Below are positions 22,318 through 34,042 of a stretch of 64,000 nucleotides of DNA, one piece after another (within the stretch, counting starts at the first letter, position 1; each line of letters opens with the position of its first letter). The position numbers and the translations under genes were made by a program. Source of the DNA: Leucogyrophana mollusca. Lineage: Eukaryota; Basidiomycota; Agaricomycetes; Boletales. Below the pieces are notes generated by a model. The model was not told where the DNA came from and did no database searches. It saw only the letters and a list, made by a program, of their open reading frames with translations. Where the stretch lies: assembly GCA_021014945.1 (NCBI GenBank), contig MU266456.1:1-64000 (forward strand), written 5' to 3'.

Positions 22318-22674
22318 GGGTGGATGATGCAAGGGTGGCTGATCCATCATGTTCGTTCTTGGAAGCCGACCACCACAACATCAGCCACGGTTCCACAAAA
22401 TAGAGCGTAAAGCCCCAACATCCCCATATACCCTTACGATTTATGTCGCTGCGCCATGTTAATGACCAGTGATAGCGCTTTTGGGCGAGTGCGCTTCACT
22501 CTGCAGTACTGGTATTGGGAGTTGCCCGCCACTTATGCCAATATTTCCTCACGTGGCCCAGAGTGATCCCGCAATATGTTTCTCGGCACCTGTTCCTTTT
22601 GAAGGAGCAGCTCGTTTGGTAAGACCGGGTTCAGTACATCTATTCTACTCTAGCAACATCATACACATCCGAAA

Positions 22675-23766
22675 CTACCTCTCTGACTTATCAATCGTAA
22701 GATCCTTGGACCACTTCTCGCACTTCCCCACAGTTTCAGACAGCCATGTGATCTTCTCTTTGGTTGCAGCCACGCTGTCCTTGCCCAGTGGAAGCCTCAC
22801 CAAAACACCCTCCGAGTCGGCGCTCCGCAAGAACTCAAAAATGGCCCGACTAGCTTTATCCACGTCCTGAGTCGCTTGGCTCTCGTCCATGCCGTCTATG
22901 GCGTCCCTGGTTTGCATGACCGCTGACGAAGGTTCTAGGTAAGCGGGATGGCCAGGCAGCCTCGTTGCTCGGGAATTGATCTTGGTACGGTGCCATCCGG
23001 CTTGGAGGACGACGATCTATCAGTAGCATGAGACCATTCACAAATTCCTGCTCGCCAAGTCCACACACCTTGATATTCCATTTAGGATCGAGCTCCTGGG
23101 AAAGAGATTCACTGAACCCTTCTAATGCTAGATATTATCTTGAGCGAAAGCTCAGGGATTGCGCAATCCACGACGGCTTACCCCATTTCCTATAACGATG
23201 ACGTGAGCACCGAGTCGACACCAACGACTTGTACTTACCCCGCGGAGTAATAGGAAAGGCAAGCAATGCCTCTGATCGCCGACATGCTCGAGGTTTGAAG
23301 CAGTGTCCCCCCGCGACCCGACGGATTCTCTTCTCGGAAAAATCTGACCGCCTCCTTGCTGACATTTACCGCTCCCCAGAAGTTAATGTCGAAAAGAGCC
23401 CGCGCGAGGTCGTCAGGTACACACTCGATCTCTCCGATAACACCCTGGCCCGCATTGTTGTACACAATGTCAACGCGCCCGAAAGCATTCTTTGCCTGAG
23501 CAAAGGCAGCGGCTACCTGTTCGTGCTTTGTCACGTCCAGCTGTATAACGAGGAGCTTGTCCGTGGTGTGGTGGGTAGACAGGTCGGCGAGGGCTTCCGG
23601 TTGACGGGCGGTAGCTACCACGATGTCACCGCTCGCAAGCGCCACTTGTACCATGGACAGGCCAAAGCCCGATGATGCGCCGGTAACTTGTATCCTGGTC
23701 AAACCCGTACTCTGAAGTTGAAAATGCACTCAAGTACGCACTGAACCACACTTGAGCAGAAGTCAT
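22675..23766 (-). CDS. Short-chain dehydrogenase/reductase, copy 1
   Basis: Classical SDR, an NAD(P)-dependent oxidoreductase of unknown substrate. Exons 23742-23766, 23239-23686, 23182-23189, 23069-23127 and 22675-23016 give 293 aa. Motifs: cofactor loop TGASSGFG (residues 10-17), LDVT, NNAG, a Ser in TSSMS and the catalytic YxxxK (YSAGK). The third exon is only 8 nt (GAAATGGG) and carries the lysine codon of YxxxK. The first exon is 25 nt. The C terminus (VRLPLGKDSVAATKEK) fits the extended SDR group common in fungi. It forms a tandem pair, same strand and same intron pattern, with the gene at 25059-26142, so recent local duplication is likely. Confidence 0.92.
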
Positions 23767-25058
23767 TTCACTTTGAGGGGGTGTTGGGAGAGACGTTTGG
23801 AGGGTAAGCAGGATCTCTGAGGATTAAAAATCTTCAAGCCTTGACAGGGTAAGAATCTAGCCTTCTATTTTTCTTATCACCACCTCGCGTCATGTTAAAT
23901 CCTCCACGATGCAAGTCCGGCATCGATCCGGTCGCAGCATTACAACCTCCGGCTGTGGCAGGTATGGTGACTGATAGTTGGCTGATGATAGTGATATGCT
24001 CACCCTGTTGTTTGCTAATAGTACATACATTCCCCATGAAATCTCCACCTCGTGATTGCGTCCTGACAAGTGTGGGTTCAGTGGAGTTCACTGATCGACC
24101 ATGGCGGTGCTTTGGGGACCAGCCGACTGATGTATTGTTGAATTGTGAATGTTTCGCCTGTTGTGGTTCCATGCTGTCTGTCGAGTAGCCGAGCTTAGAG
24201 CTTGAAGATGGCACGTTGTACCCGTCAAATTACTTCCGCTTGCTTACAGTCTGGTACAGTATCACTCAGTTCCGCTCGGCACGGCATCTACTGACCACAG
24301 TCAGAACAAATCAACCTGCTGTCCGGATGCCGCCGACATCAAGCCGACATTGTCAAAAGTCAATCCCAGCCTCTCTGTATGCGACTCGGGTCCTTTGCAA
24401 TTCGCGCATTTGTCTGACCCAGGGCAATTCGATGCGAATATTCTTATGTCTGATTCGAGAAAGCCGATGTCCGATGTGTTTCGGCATTTCATTTTGTCGT
24501 CGGTCGTGACTCTGGTAATGATCGCCACGGTCCTTCAGGATCACGTGCCTATGTTTCTTCGCCGTGTTGTCTCCCAGAGAACATGATTAATATTAATATT
24601 ACGTGGTATGCAACGGAAGAGAGGGCCTAATATAATCAGATTCAGAGCGCATGTACCGCCCGCACCACATCCAACGTGGTGTGTTTTTGAAAGTGTGTTG
24701 GACTTGCCTCCGAATTGCGGGTGGATTGAACTCGAAAGACCCGTTAATGGGATGATCACGTAAGTAGAGATTACGAAAATTTACGTGAGGGGGCTTCTTG
24801 GACCTGTTCTAGGGAGGGTGGCACCATTACAAGGTGCTTCCCGAGGCTGCCAGCCACACACGATGGCCTGTTCTTCTCGTTCGGAGCCATATCGAGCTCT
24901 TGTCTTTATCACATCTTGCTGGACTTTGTCAATGACTACCAACCCTATAATTTTTCAATTTCGTAACCGAGAAGGTTTGATGCAGATGGAGGGACTTGTA
25001 ATACCGGAGCTAACCACGATTATCGAGTTTCTGCAGCGGCGCCTATCCAAACCCACTC
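23767..25058. other. 1.3 kb intergenic, no supported gene
   Basis: Separates the two tandem SDR genes. Frames of up to 126 codons (23834-24214, minus) show no motif or splice extension. The string TAATATTAC at 24594-24602 is noted but lacks a flanking stem. Confidence 0.5.
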
Positions 25059-26142
25059 TTACGATTTGTCAAAGACAACGTCCTCCGACCATTTCTCGTA
25101 CTTCTCTACAATCTCGGACAGCATCGCGATTCTTCGTCTGGTGGCAGCTACGCTGTCCTTTCCTATCGGAAGCCTAACCAAAGTATCATTTGTGTCGATG
25201 TTCTGTACGAACTCGAAAATAGCCCGATTGGCTTTATCCGGATCCTGGAGTTCCAGGTGCTCTATTGAAGCCCTCGTCAGCATGGCGGGCGAAGAAGGGT
25301 CCGTGTAAGCGGCGTGGCTGGGTGTCGCCACAAATCGAGTAGTCATGTTCGTGCGGAACCAGCCGGCCTCGAGAATAACGATCTTTCGGACAAGTGAGCA
25401 TGATGTCCATTGGCACCTCCTGCCCTCCTGCTTTCCGTACCTTGATGTTCCATTTAGGGTCAATCTCTCGCGCCAAAGCTTCGCTGAAGCCTTCCAATGC
25501 TAGATGACTCAGCTTCAGCCAAATAGAAATGCTTCAGATCATTCAAGTTATTCTGACCCCATTTACTGCAGGACATAAGCAACGGCATGAACACGGCCAA
25601 CGACAGACCATACTTACCTCGCAGAATAATATGGTACGCATGCGCAGGCTTCAACACCGAGAATGCTCGAAGATTGCAGCAATATTCCCCCAACCCCAGA
25701 TGGATTCTCTTCGCGGAAAAATCTCACTGCTTCTTTGCTGACATTCACTACTCCCCAAAAGTTGACTTCAAAGAGATTCCGCGCCATAACTTCGGGCATG
25801 GATTCAACTTCCCCGAGTACGCCCTGGCCCGCATTGTTATACACAATATCAATGCGCCCAAAAGCACTCTTCCCTTGGGCGAACGCGGACGCAATCTGTT
25901 CATCGCTAGTTACGTCCAATTGTATGACAACGAGTTTGTCGGCGTGCTTCGCAGAAAGATCGGTAAGGAGTTCGGGTTTCCGAGCAGTAGCCACCACGAC
26001 ATCACCGCGTGCAAGCGCCAATTTCGCCATCGACAGGCCAAAGCCGGAGGATGCACCAGTAACTTCCATGCCCGTCAGATTCTCATAGCAAAGCTTGAAA
26101 GAGGCAGAAAAACGCACTGAACCACACCTGAGCGGGAGCCAT
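25059..26142 (-). CDS. Short-chain dehydrogenase/reductase, copy 2
   Basis: Classical SDR closely related to the gene at 22675-23766. Exons 26118-26142, 25618-26062, 25558-25565, 25441-25499 and 25059-25382 give 286 aa. It starts MAPAQVWF and joins across the first intron to ITGASSGFGLSMAKLALARG. Other motifs are LDVTSDEQ, NNAGQGVLGE and the catalytic YSASK. As in copy 1, the lysine of YxxxK lies in an 8-nt exon (TAAATGGG), and the next exon is 59 nt in all three copies. Pro-Gly of the usual post-catalytic PGxxxT motif is replaced by AGWFRTN, giving AG for PG. No partner enzymes of a pathway are near, so the substrate stays unknown. Confidence 0.92.
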
Positions 26143-27119
26143 GTTCTTCTCGAGGGAGATTGTACGGCACTGTGGAGAGAAGTCTCGGCGAGGTGGGGCA
26201 AGCTGGAATCTTATTGCCTGCTTATATCTTTTGGCAGTCTACTATCTTACCAATCATTGCCTTATCACGCGCCCCTCACAAGCCGAACCGTTCGGAACAG
26301 AATATTGGGACTGCAACCTTTCGCATTGCTGTGGGAGCGCGACACGGAGCCGATACCAACGTTGGTTCACTGCGCCTGCAGGAGGTAGGCGGAAACCTTG
26401 AAAGTAAAGTAATGCGCAACTAATTTGATTTTTGTTTGACGTTTACACTAATAGGTTAGAACAGATTTCATGCAACCGACTGGGCTACAGAGTACATGGC
26501 CTAAAGGTGGCGTTGTTTGTGGGGAAGTCCTGTCACCGCCTTAAGAACGTAGGCCATATGGCATTGCCAAGTCCCTGGCGTCTCACACAAGCACGGCCCG
26601 GGCCCAATCTAAACCGGCCGTATGATGTTGTATCATCATTCCCTGCATGCGTATCTAGACAATTGCAAAGCCCATCAAATGTCACGGTATCACTTACATG
26701 GCGCCATTCCTTGGCTGCGCGAATATACTTCTGACGGGAACGTATTCAGCTTTAGGTCCAATCTTCCCCTGTTTTCCACCGCTCTGGTTCGTCCCCTTCG
26801 TCCATGGGTGGTCTCGTAGGAGCGGCGTGCTGAGCGTTTAGGAGCCAGGGCAGACGAGCGCATCTGACGTTGAAGGCGGCATTTGGACCTGTCACTGTGT
26901 TACCCAGCCTTCCCCCTGTCTCCGAGCATCTCTTTTAATGTACCTCAGCCAGGGGAGAAAAGGCACAATATGTGCCCGTTAATTCTCCGTCAGCGCATTC
27001 TCGTTTGGACAGTCGCCGTTGAAGTACCCCCTGGGCGCTTCCTAGGCCGAACGCCGTGGCACTAATACGCGGTCAGTCCAATTTGATGCACACATCTCGT
27101 CGAAAGTATTCAAAGTATT
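26143..27119. other. Intergenic, no gene seen
   Basis: Divergent promoter region between SDR copy 2 (minus) and the hydrophobin (plus). Short plus-strand frames at 26095-26734 lack motifs. No clear TATA box could be assigned to the hydrophobin. Confidence 0.5.
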
Positions 27120-27558
27120 ATGATTCTCAAATCATCTGTTTTCGTCACCTCCTTCGTTCTCGTAACGGTAGTCCATGGCCAGACGCAATGCAACACTGGC
27201 ACCCTTTTGTGTTGCAAGAACGTCTATAGCTCTTACAATCCACCACTGACCACCCTCCTCGAGCTTCTCGGAATTCCCGCTACTCCAGCCAACCTAGATG
27301 TGGGACTGACGTGCTCCCCTGTCACTCTCATTGGAGTTGGCAATGGGGAGACATGGTGAGAAGTTTCGCCAACATTTTGACCGCGTGATGGGTTTAACTC
27401 GCTTACTGGTGTGCAGTGGCGCTCAGCTCGTTTGCTGCCGAGACAACAATTACGGTGAAATTTCCCTTGGGACACATACCACGCAACGTACCGTACTTAC
27501 ACTTCACGCAGATGGCATTCTGGCTTTGGGATGCACCCCAGTCCAGATCGCCCTGTAG
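27120..27558 (+). CDS. Class I hydrophobin
   Basis: Secreted amphipathic protein that self-assembles at air-water interfaces and coats hyphae and fruit bodies. Exons 27120-27355, 27417-27454 and 27512-27558 give 106 aa. The signal peptide is about residues 1-20 (MILKSSVFVTSFVLVTVVHG). The eight-cysteine pattern is complete: C-x6-CC-x32-C-x13-C-x5-CC-x12-C, with LLCC, GLTCSP, QLVCC and LGCTPVQIAL. The two introns sit where fungal class I hydrophobin introns usually sit, and the first splits the codon of the fifth cysteine. The spacing between the third and fourth single cysteines fits class I, not class II. The neighbours do not suggest a specific developmental role. Confidence 0.95.
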
Positions 27559-27848
27559 CCGCACAATACACTACTGCGCAGTCTTGTGTTATATGCCGTT
27601 ACAGAGCAATTTGTGAAACAACAATTGAACCCTTTCTATGCGATGAAGAACGCACCGGATTATCTACCAACAGCAAACGGAAAACAACATCAAACCCTTT
27701 GAGTAATGACAGTCGCAGACAATCAAGAATGTAAATGTGATAGCGTGTTAGACTACGGAGTGAATGAAAAAACAAACGAACAAGAAAGCTATCCACGCAA
27801 CAATAAGCAGCAGTCCACGCGATCTAAAAAATCCAAAATGTCCATGTC

Positions 27849-30330
27849 CTATAATCGCTGCCCACTACTTGACCGCCCCACCTCATTAACATTATACGGA
27901 TCATATTCTGCTTCACTCGGTCTCCCTTCTGCGAATCCATCTCGGTACGGCGAGTGCAGGCTCGCGCTACTGGCATTCCATGCCATGCTCGTATTATCCT
28001 GTTGCAATGGTACAAATGCGCTCGAGTCAGAATGGCGAGCTCGATCAACATTCATGCCCATCGCCGACGCAGCCGCGCCGCCTCCAAACCCGCTGCGCGT
28101 AGCGCCCATGGCGTACGCAGCTGCAGGGTGTTGGCGGCTGGCGGAGCGCCGGCGGCGGGCAACAAAAATACCAAATAGCGCACCGAGAATTCCAATCACG
28201 GCAATAGCCCCAATCACAGCACCAACAATGGCACCCGTGTGCGACGTCGATCCGGAAGCACCGCCGGACTGCTTGCCCGAACTACCAGGATTGCTTGACG
28301 AGGGGGCATTAGCGGGTAGCTGGGCTACAGCGGAGATGGGTTGCGTTCCAACTTGGCCATTTCCGACAATGACCATTGTTCCGTTACTTGGGATACCGTT
28401 AATGACGACGAACATGAGAGCAGGTCCGGGGGTCAAAATGTTCGGGTTAGGAGGTACTTGAGCAACGTGCAAAACGTATGAGCCATCGCTGTTCACGGTG
28501 TAGGTGTTGTTGAGTTGGAGATGTCTCTGGCCCATGTTCATTGCGTGGGTGGTGAAGCCACCACGCGACAGAACGACGGTCGTGTTCGCAGCAGCATCGT
28601 TGGCAGAGCCAGTGAACGAGGTCGAGGGGATGGTAAGATCAAAGGAGTTACCACCATAGGAGAGAGTTTTGGGAATGCCGGATGGCTGAGGGCGCACAGA
28701 CGCAGAGAAGTAAGGAGGGTAGAAAATTTCTGCAGTGTACGTCGTTGGGTAGACCGTCGACGTGTTGACATCGATGTTGGGGTTAGACCCAGCGATCATG
28801 ACGGATGCATCGGGAAGGAGCATAGCGGAGGAGTGGTAGAGACGGGCAATGTTAGTGCTCCCAAGGCCAGCGTTCGACCAGCGACTGCCCTGGGGTTGAT
28901 TGGGGTTGTAGATAGCGGGGGTGCCGACGGGTCCGGAGGCAAGCGATTCACCAAAAGGCATATCACCGAAGTTAGCGGTCTGCCCAGTAGCCTGAGCGTA
29001 TCCGGCAGTGCCGTTCAGGCCACCATTGACGACTAGCAACGTGCCATCGGGAAGGATAATGAATTGACCCATGGTACGGCCCTCAAGCATGTTATCATCC
29101 TGCACGTAGGTGGGAGCGGAACCGTCTGCAGGCTCGGGTGTTATGCGCTGACAGTCGTTAGAAGCGGGATATGTCCAAGTGTTATAGTTGGGGTAGGAGT
29201 AGTTGCCCCAGTATTCATCAGGCATGTCCGTACCACCACAGAAAAGGACAGTGGGGGTGTAGTTGTTGGCGGGTGTAAGGGGGAGCATGGCAACAGCACC
29301 AGAGGCAGGGTAGACGCGAGCAACATTCCCAGGCATATTCGGCAGAGGGGTCTCGGCGTTGGTGTCGGGGTTCCAGAGGACTGGAGCGTAAGATGTGAGC
29401 GAAGTCCCTACCACAATACTCATCACTTACTAGTTGAGATATTGGCTTGAATCAACATGTTTCCAGATGGCATAAGGTAGGTATGCGCATAGGAGTTCAA
29501 GCCAGAGGTCTGGATCATGAACTGCATGACAGTGGCGGGTCCTCGCGAGGGGTAGAACTCGTATGTGGGCTCTGCGGCTCCGCCTTCGTACTCTGGATCA
29601 GTGTTTGGCGTGTTCCTGTTGATGTATCCACCGTTGACGAAACCACCGATTAAAGCAATGGTGCCATCACCAAGGGCCTCAGCGGCCGAGTACCAGCGCT
29701 GCTTTTGCATAGAGAGAACGGTGGCGTTGTCGAACCACTGACATGCTGCACTGGACATATCGTCTGCGCTTGTGCAAGGATTGAGGATACGGATGGACTT
29801 CGTCCCATCGTAATCTTCATATGTTGCATCATATGCACCGGACCCAGCACTGTTTTTCACGGATCCGATGTTACCGCCAGGCCCAATGGCACCGTTGCCT
29901 CCAAAGGTCGCATACGAGCCGTTTGGCAAGTGCATGCCAGAGGCACAGAAAGTGTTGGTCAGAACCTCCATGGTTGTGGCTGTATGCGAGTTAATGTCCC
30001 TGACGGGGAAACTTCAATTCGAGCCGGCAAGGATCGGTATTCGCGACGATAACTCACCATACCGCACCCCAAGCGGGGTGTCCGTCAATTTGAGCAGCAT
30101 TGCCCTCTGTCTTGTCGAGGATGTATACCTTCTCCTCGTTGCCAAGGAGCATCTGTGGGACGCACGGTCGAACTATGTCTGGTACACTCGTACGAAAGCG
30201 ATCATGTACTCACCATCATCGCGCTAACTTGGGTGTTGCCCACCTGTACGATGGAACCAGGTTTTGGTTGTTGAGCCGATGCGAGCTCTGCTGCTAGCCC
30301 GAGGGCTAGCCACGAAAGGGATGAGAACAT
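27849..30330 (-). CDS. Glyoxal oxidase-like copper radical oxidase, copy 2
   Basis: Paralogue of the gene at 10508-12919. Exons 30214-30330, 30058-30152, 29431-29999 and 27849-29380 give 770 aa. The signal peptide is about residues 1-19 (MFSSLSWLALGLAAELASA). The copper site and radical site are all present: TFCASGMHLPNG, RWYSAAEAL, RLYHSSAMLLPDA and GGFTTHAMNMGQRH. A membrane helix at about 643-668 is followed by RRRR and a tail of about 100 residues that is longer than in copy 1 but shares RHSDSSAFVPLQQDN, SMAWNAS and HSPYRD. It lacks one intron that copy 1 has, and reads through that site with about ten extra Gly/Ser-rich residues. Expected role: H2O2 supply at the cell surface from small aldehydes. 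Confidence 0.94.
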
Positions 30331-30386
30331 CGTTAAAGTCGTCGTACTATTGAGTGGATAGAAAGCCTGTAAAGAAGTATAAAGTG

Positions 30387-30393
30387 TTTTATA
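30387..30393 (-). promoter_or_regulatory. TATA box of glyoxal oxidase copy 2
   Basis: TATAAAA on the minus strand, about 57 nt upstream of the ATG at 30330. Strong match and good spacing. Confidence 0.65.
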
Positions 30394-32420
30394 GATACGA
30401 CAGACCCCAGATGGGAGGGAGGTAACAAGTAAGAAAAGAGTGTGGTGGTGTTGGTGGTGGTGGAGACCTTTACAGGCGGCGTTGGATTCCCTTGTTGACG
30501 CTCTTCGGGCTTATAACTTTTTACCCTCACATCAATCCGAGACCCCAAAGAGTATATCCTCATTTATTTCAATCTCCGTTAATAGACACGACCCAGTCTT
30601 TCTCCGAGCTTTCGTTTCGACCGCGACGCCAAATCTGCAGGAATAGCACATTTTTCTGGCCGCCCTTGTGTTCCAGCCGTCATAACACATGTTGGAAACC
30701 GCTCCGGAAAGTTTTCCTACTGTTGGTTTCGCTGTTGAGGCCATGTTTGACCGATTGGCATTTTGGGGTCCCTTTGCGGCTTGGCAGCGCTGGTCCCCTG
30801 CCGACGCCAAAGCCGAAAGTCTAGTAAATTTAGCAAACACGATGTCGTTGTTGTGCACAAGAATAAAATAACACAGCAGGAAGCAGAAGGTGACCAACAG
30901 ATGCTGCTATCAGTCTATCTTTGACTTTCCGGACTGGCGGTACTCCTCGTGTGCACTTGATTAGGCGAAGTTGGGATGACCTGGAAAGGTGTGCGTAGCT
31001 ATTACGCTTTCAAGTTGTTCCCGGTTCTCGGAGCCGTCATGGTTTATACAAGTTCACATCAATTCAGAGCGCTGAGATCCTGCTCATAAAGACCAGTAAG
31101 TCGTGATAGTACTATTATCCCCCCGTTCTTGACAGCTTGAGTATGTCCCTCCCGCAGAGTATTCACGGGAACGCCTTAACCGCCTAGTACGATCATATGG
31201 CACAATGCCAAGTATCAATACCTAACAGATGACTCTGATAACCCAGAAAAAACTCGACGAGTAAGTACCCCTTGCACGCGACACTAACCCGATATCATCA
31301 TGCTCCTTTATGCCAGCTCATCTGGCGCTAGTCTACACGCCGGGCCAGGTACAGCCTTGTCCATAAGCTGATAGCAGGTATCATGTCCCCGTGAATTACA
31401 TCGCTACATGATCGGCCCTGACTGTCCCTCCAAGTAAAAACAGGATGCAGTACTACAATCCACCCAACATGCATTCCTAATATAACACGCGTGGTAGGTC
31501 CCCAAAAATGCTTGTCCCATATACTCAACTTGCTCCAGCCTCACGATCGATTGACGACGATGTTATATTGGGCACCTCTAAAGATAGCTAGGCACTGCTA
31601 CAAATATATCCGGCTTCCTCCCTTTGCTCTGATTTATTCAAAGCGCTGAACGTCATACGTATAAATCGACTGGCATCTACAGGGTCCCGTGTTCACCGCA
31701 GTGACGCAGGGGAGCGTCATTTGCTTGTCGTGGATGGGGAAGAGGAGATCTGGTGTTAGCAGGGAGCCTCGCCCTATACACCCGCTTTACGACGGTGTGT
31801 ATTTTCCCCGTGCTATCTTGTGCTCCTCGTGGTGGAATAGCGGTCTGTCGTCTGTCTTCATATGTCTAATAATACAAATACGAGGCTGCTGCCTTTCATT
31901 CACTCATCCCGTCCATGACGGAAACTATACTCGGGGCTGGCCCTGTGCAACGCTGCTCTGTTCGAGTGGCCGCAATGTGACCTTGTAACAATTTGCATGC
32001 TGTGCAGTCTATTTAGTCTCCAGTACTTACATAGCTGTCCTTACGAACTTACGACGGTGGATAAGTTTCAATATAAGCAAGTTTAGCCCTGTGCACGTCT
32101 CGTGAGTGCAGCAAGCCCAGCAATAAAAGACAGATAGGAGTTTCGGACGTTGAACATCACGAAAGGTCTATGTCCGCCAGGCACTGAGGCAAACGATGTT
32201 TCGTCGTGTCCATGGCACAGGTCAACTGGGAGATGCAAGTTACGTATAAGAATATGAAGTCACCAACACGAACTGTGTCTCTTAAACAACAGCAGTAACC
32301 CATACACGAGTTATAAATAAATAAGTATACCTGGTGGTTGAAGGTGTCCGCCCAACCATACACACCAAGGCCACCGGATGAGGAAGACCCGGAAATAGAT
32401 TTCGTGCCGGTGCAGGCGAT
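30394..32420. other. 2 kb intergenic, no supported gene
   Basis: Lies between glyoxal oxidase copy 2 and an F-box gene, both minus strand. A GGT/GTGG-rich purine stretch occurs at 30439-30470. Frames of 60-120 codons on both strands have no motifs. No tRNA or transposon end was recognised. Confidence 0.5.
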
Positions 32421-34042
32421 CTAGTGAGCTGTAGTCTCCTGCATGCCTTTTATGAGACCCGCTACCTCCCGCCATCGCTCAGAAACCTCCAAGGGGGCTT
32501 GCGGGAATAGCGTCGCTAACCGAGGGAATAGGGTGAACAAGAAGTTCGCAACGCCATGGACGTCCGTCATATTCAAGTTACGGAGGGCGAGGACAATAAA
32601 GAGAGGGTTTTTGGCGTCATCTTGTACAGCTTCTGTTGCTGATAATGAGGGAACGACGCTAGCGTCAAGGAACATATGGAGGCTGCGCATGCCTTTGCAG
32701 TATTTGGCGAAGGGGATTAAGCTGCCCAAGGTGACCCTTGGATCGATTTCTCCGAAGAAGGAAGCAAATTGCAGCTCCTCCACCTTCGGCCAGGCTCTTG
32801 CAGCAGCAGCCAAGAAGACATCGTCAAGGTCGTATGTTCCTAGGTTCACGAAGTGAACCTTTTTAAGGTGTGTGAAAGCGAGCAAAGGTTCAAAGACCGA
32901 GGACCCGAACATGAATGGTGCCTCTCCGTTCGAATCACCGTGGACATCGTGGCGCACAACGAGGGAGCGAAGTGTGCTAGGTGTAGAGTACGCGGAGCGA
33001 AGAATGCCGAGGAAGCAGTTGAATGAAGATGCAGTGCATTGATTATCATAAGTGATCGAGATATCCTCTAGATGGGCGCAGGAAGCGATCGCGAAGAAAG
33101 AAGGCCACTGGGTTACATTCGTTCCTGCGGTAATTTTTACAGACTGCAGCTTCGCGAAACCCTCTTCACGGCGTATTGCGGACGGAAAGAGTGACCCATA
33201 ATCGATGTCTTGGTGCAAGGCGAAGGCCAAGTCGACAAGGTGGGGAAGGCATGCGAGGCGAGCCAGTGTGTGATTATCCAGGCGGACGCTGCGGTCAATC
33301 GACAGACAACGGAGGTGCCGGATATCAAACAGTCGGAAGTCCGTCTGCGTGATATACGGCAGCCTCGTGATTGACAAGTCCACAAGATTCGGGGCTTCTG
33401 TGGGGATGGCTTCAAGCAGCTCTTTGAGCGACTCAGGAACAACTTTGGAAGATACCCGAAAATGCAAACTCGTGAGCTTAGGAGAGAGCATTTCGCGAAG
33501 CAGATAACAGGACTCGGGCGCAGAAGTCGAAACAAGGGAGAAGTCGATGGTCGTAAGGGACGGGAGCAGGGATGGGAGAGAACAGTCCTCAAGTAGTGCA
33601 CTTAGAGCATCCATGTCCAACAGTGGAAAGGTTTTGGATTTTGAAGACGCCGGGTCGGCGGTTATGCACCGGATGCGATGTGAGTACACTTTTACTCGAG
33701 CCAACTCAGAAGGCGACAGCTTCCTTTGTGGGTGCTAGAATAGCAGGCATGGTCATCTCTCTGGCGGGCCTTTGGAGCGAACTGCAGGCCAGAGATACTC
33801 ACGATGTGATTTTCGCGACAAAATTCATATGCATCTTCAGACAAGAGCAGATAAAGTGGGCCGAGTGAACCCAGGGTCCGCCAAAGGATGTCAAGCGCAG
33901 GTTCTTTGAAACATTGGCAGGTCCTTGCTAGCCTGGCAACGTCTCGGCGATTTGGGATGTAGCGGCGGTCGTCCTTGGATGTGCGAAGGAGTAGCTGAAT
34001 AACATGAACCAAAATCTCGTCGACAAGTAGACAACGGTGCAT
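32421..34042 (-). CDS. F-box/LRR-like protein
   Basis: Probable substrate adaptor of an SCF ubiquitin ligase, of the large Agaricomycete F-box family. Exons 33803-34042 and 32421-33734, split by one GT-AG intron, give 517 aa. An F-box-like start is visible at residues 5-60 (VDEILVHVIQLL, VARLARTCQCFKEPALDILW): hydrophobic helix, then a CxxF element and an LW ending. The rest is a series of irregular leucine-rich segments (LTSLHFRV, LVDLSITRLP, LRCLSIDRS, LVDLAFAL) typical of the horseshoe region. No membrane helix. The target is unknown. These genes vary greatly between species, so orthology should not be assumed. Confidence 0.8.

Noticed and set aside
23834..24214. 126-codon minus-strand frame between the SDR genes
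   Set aside because: No recognised domain, no splice partners, and short plus-strand frames of similar length overlap it.
24594..24602. TAATATTAC, the nonanucleotide of rolling-circle origins of small single-stranded DNA viruses
   Set aside because: It sits in an AT-rich run without a flanking stem, and no Rep-like coding sequence is near. Chance match.
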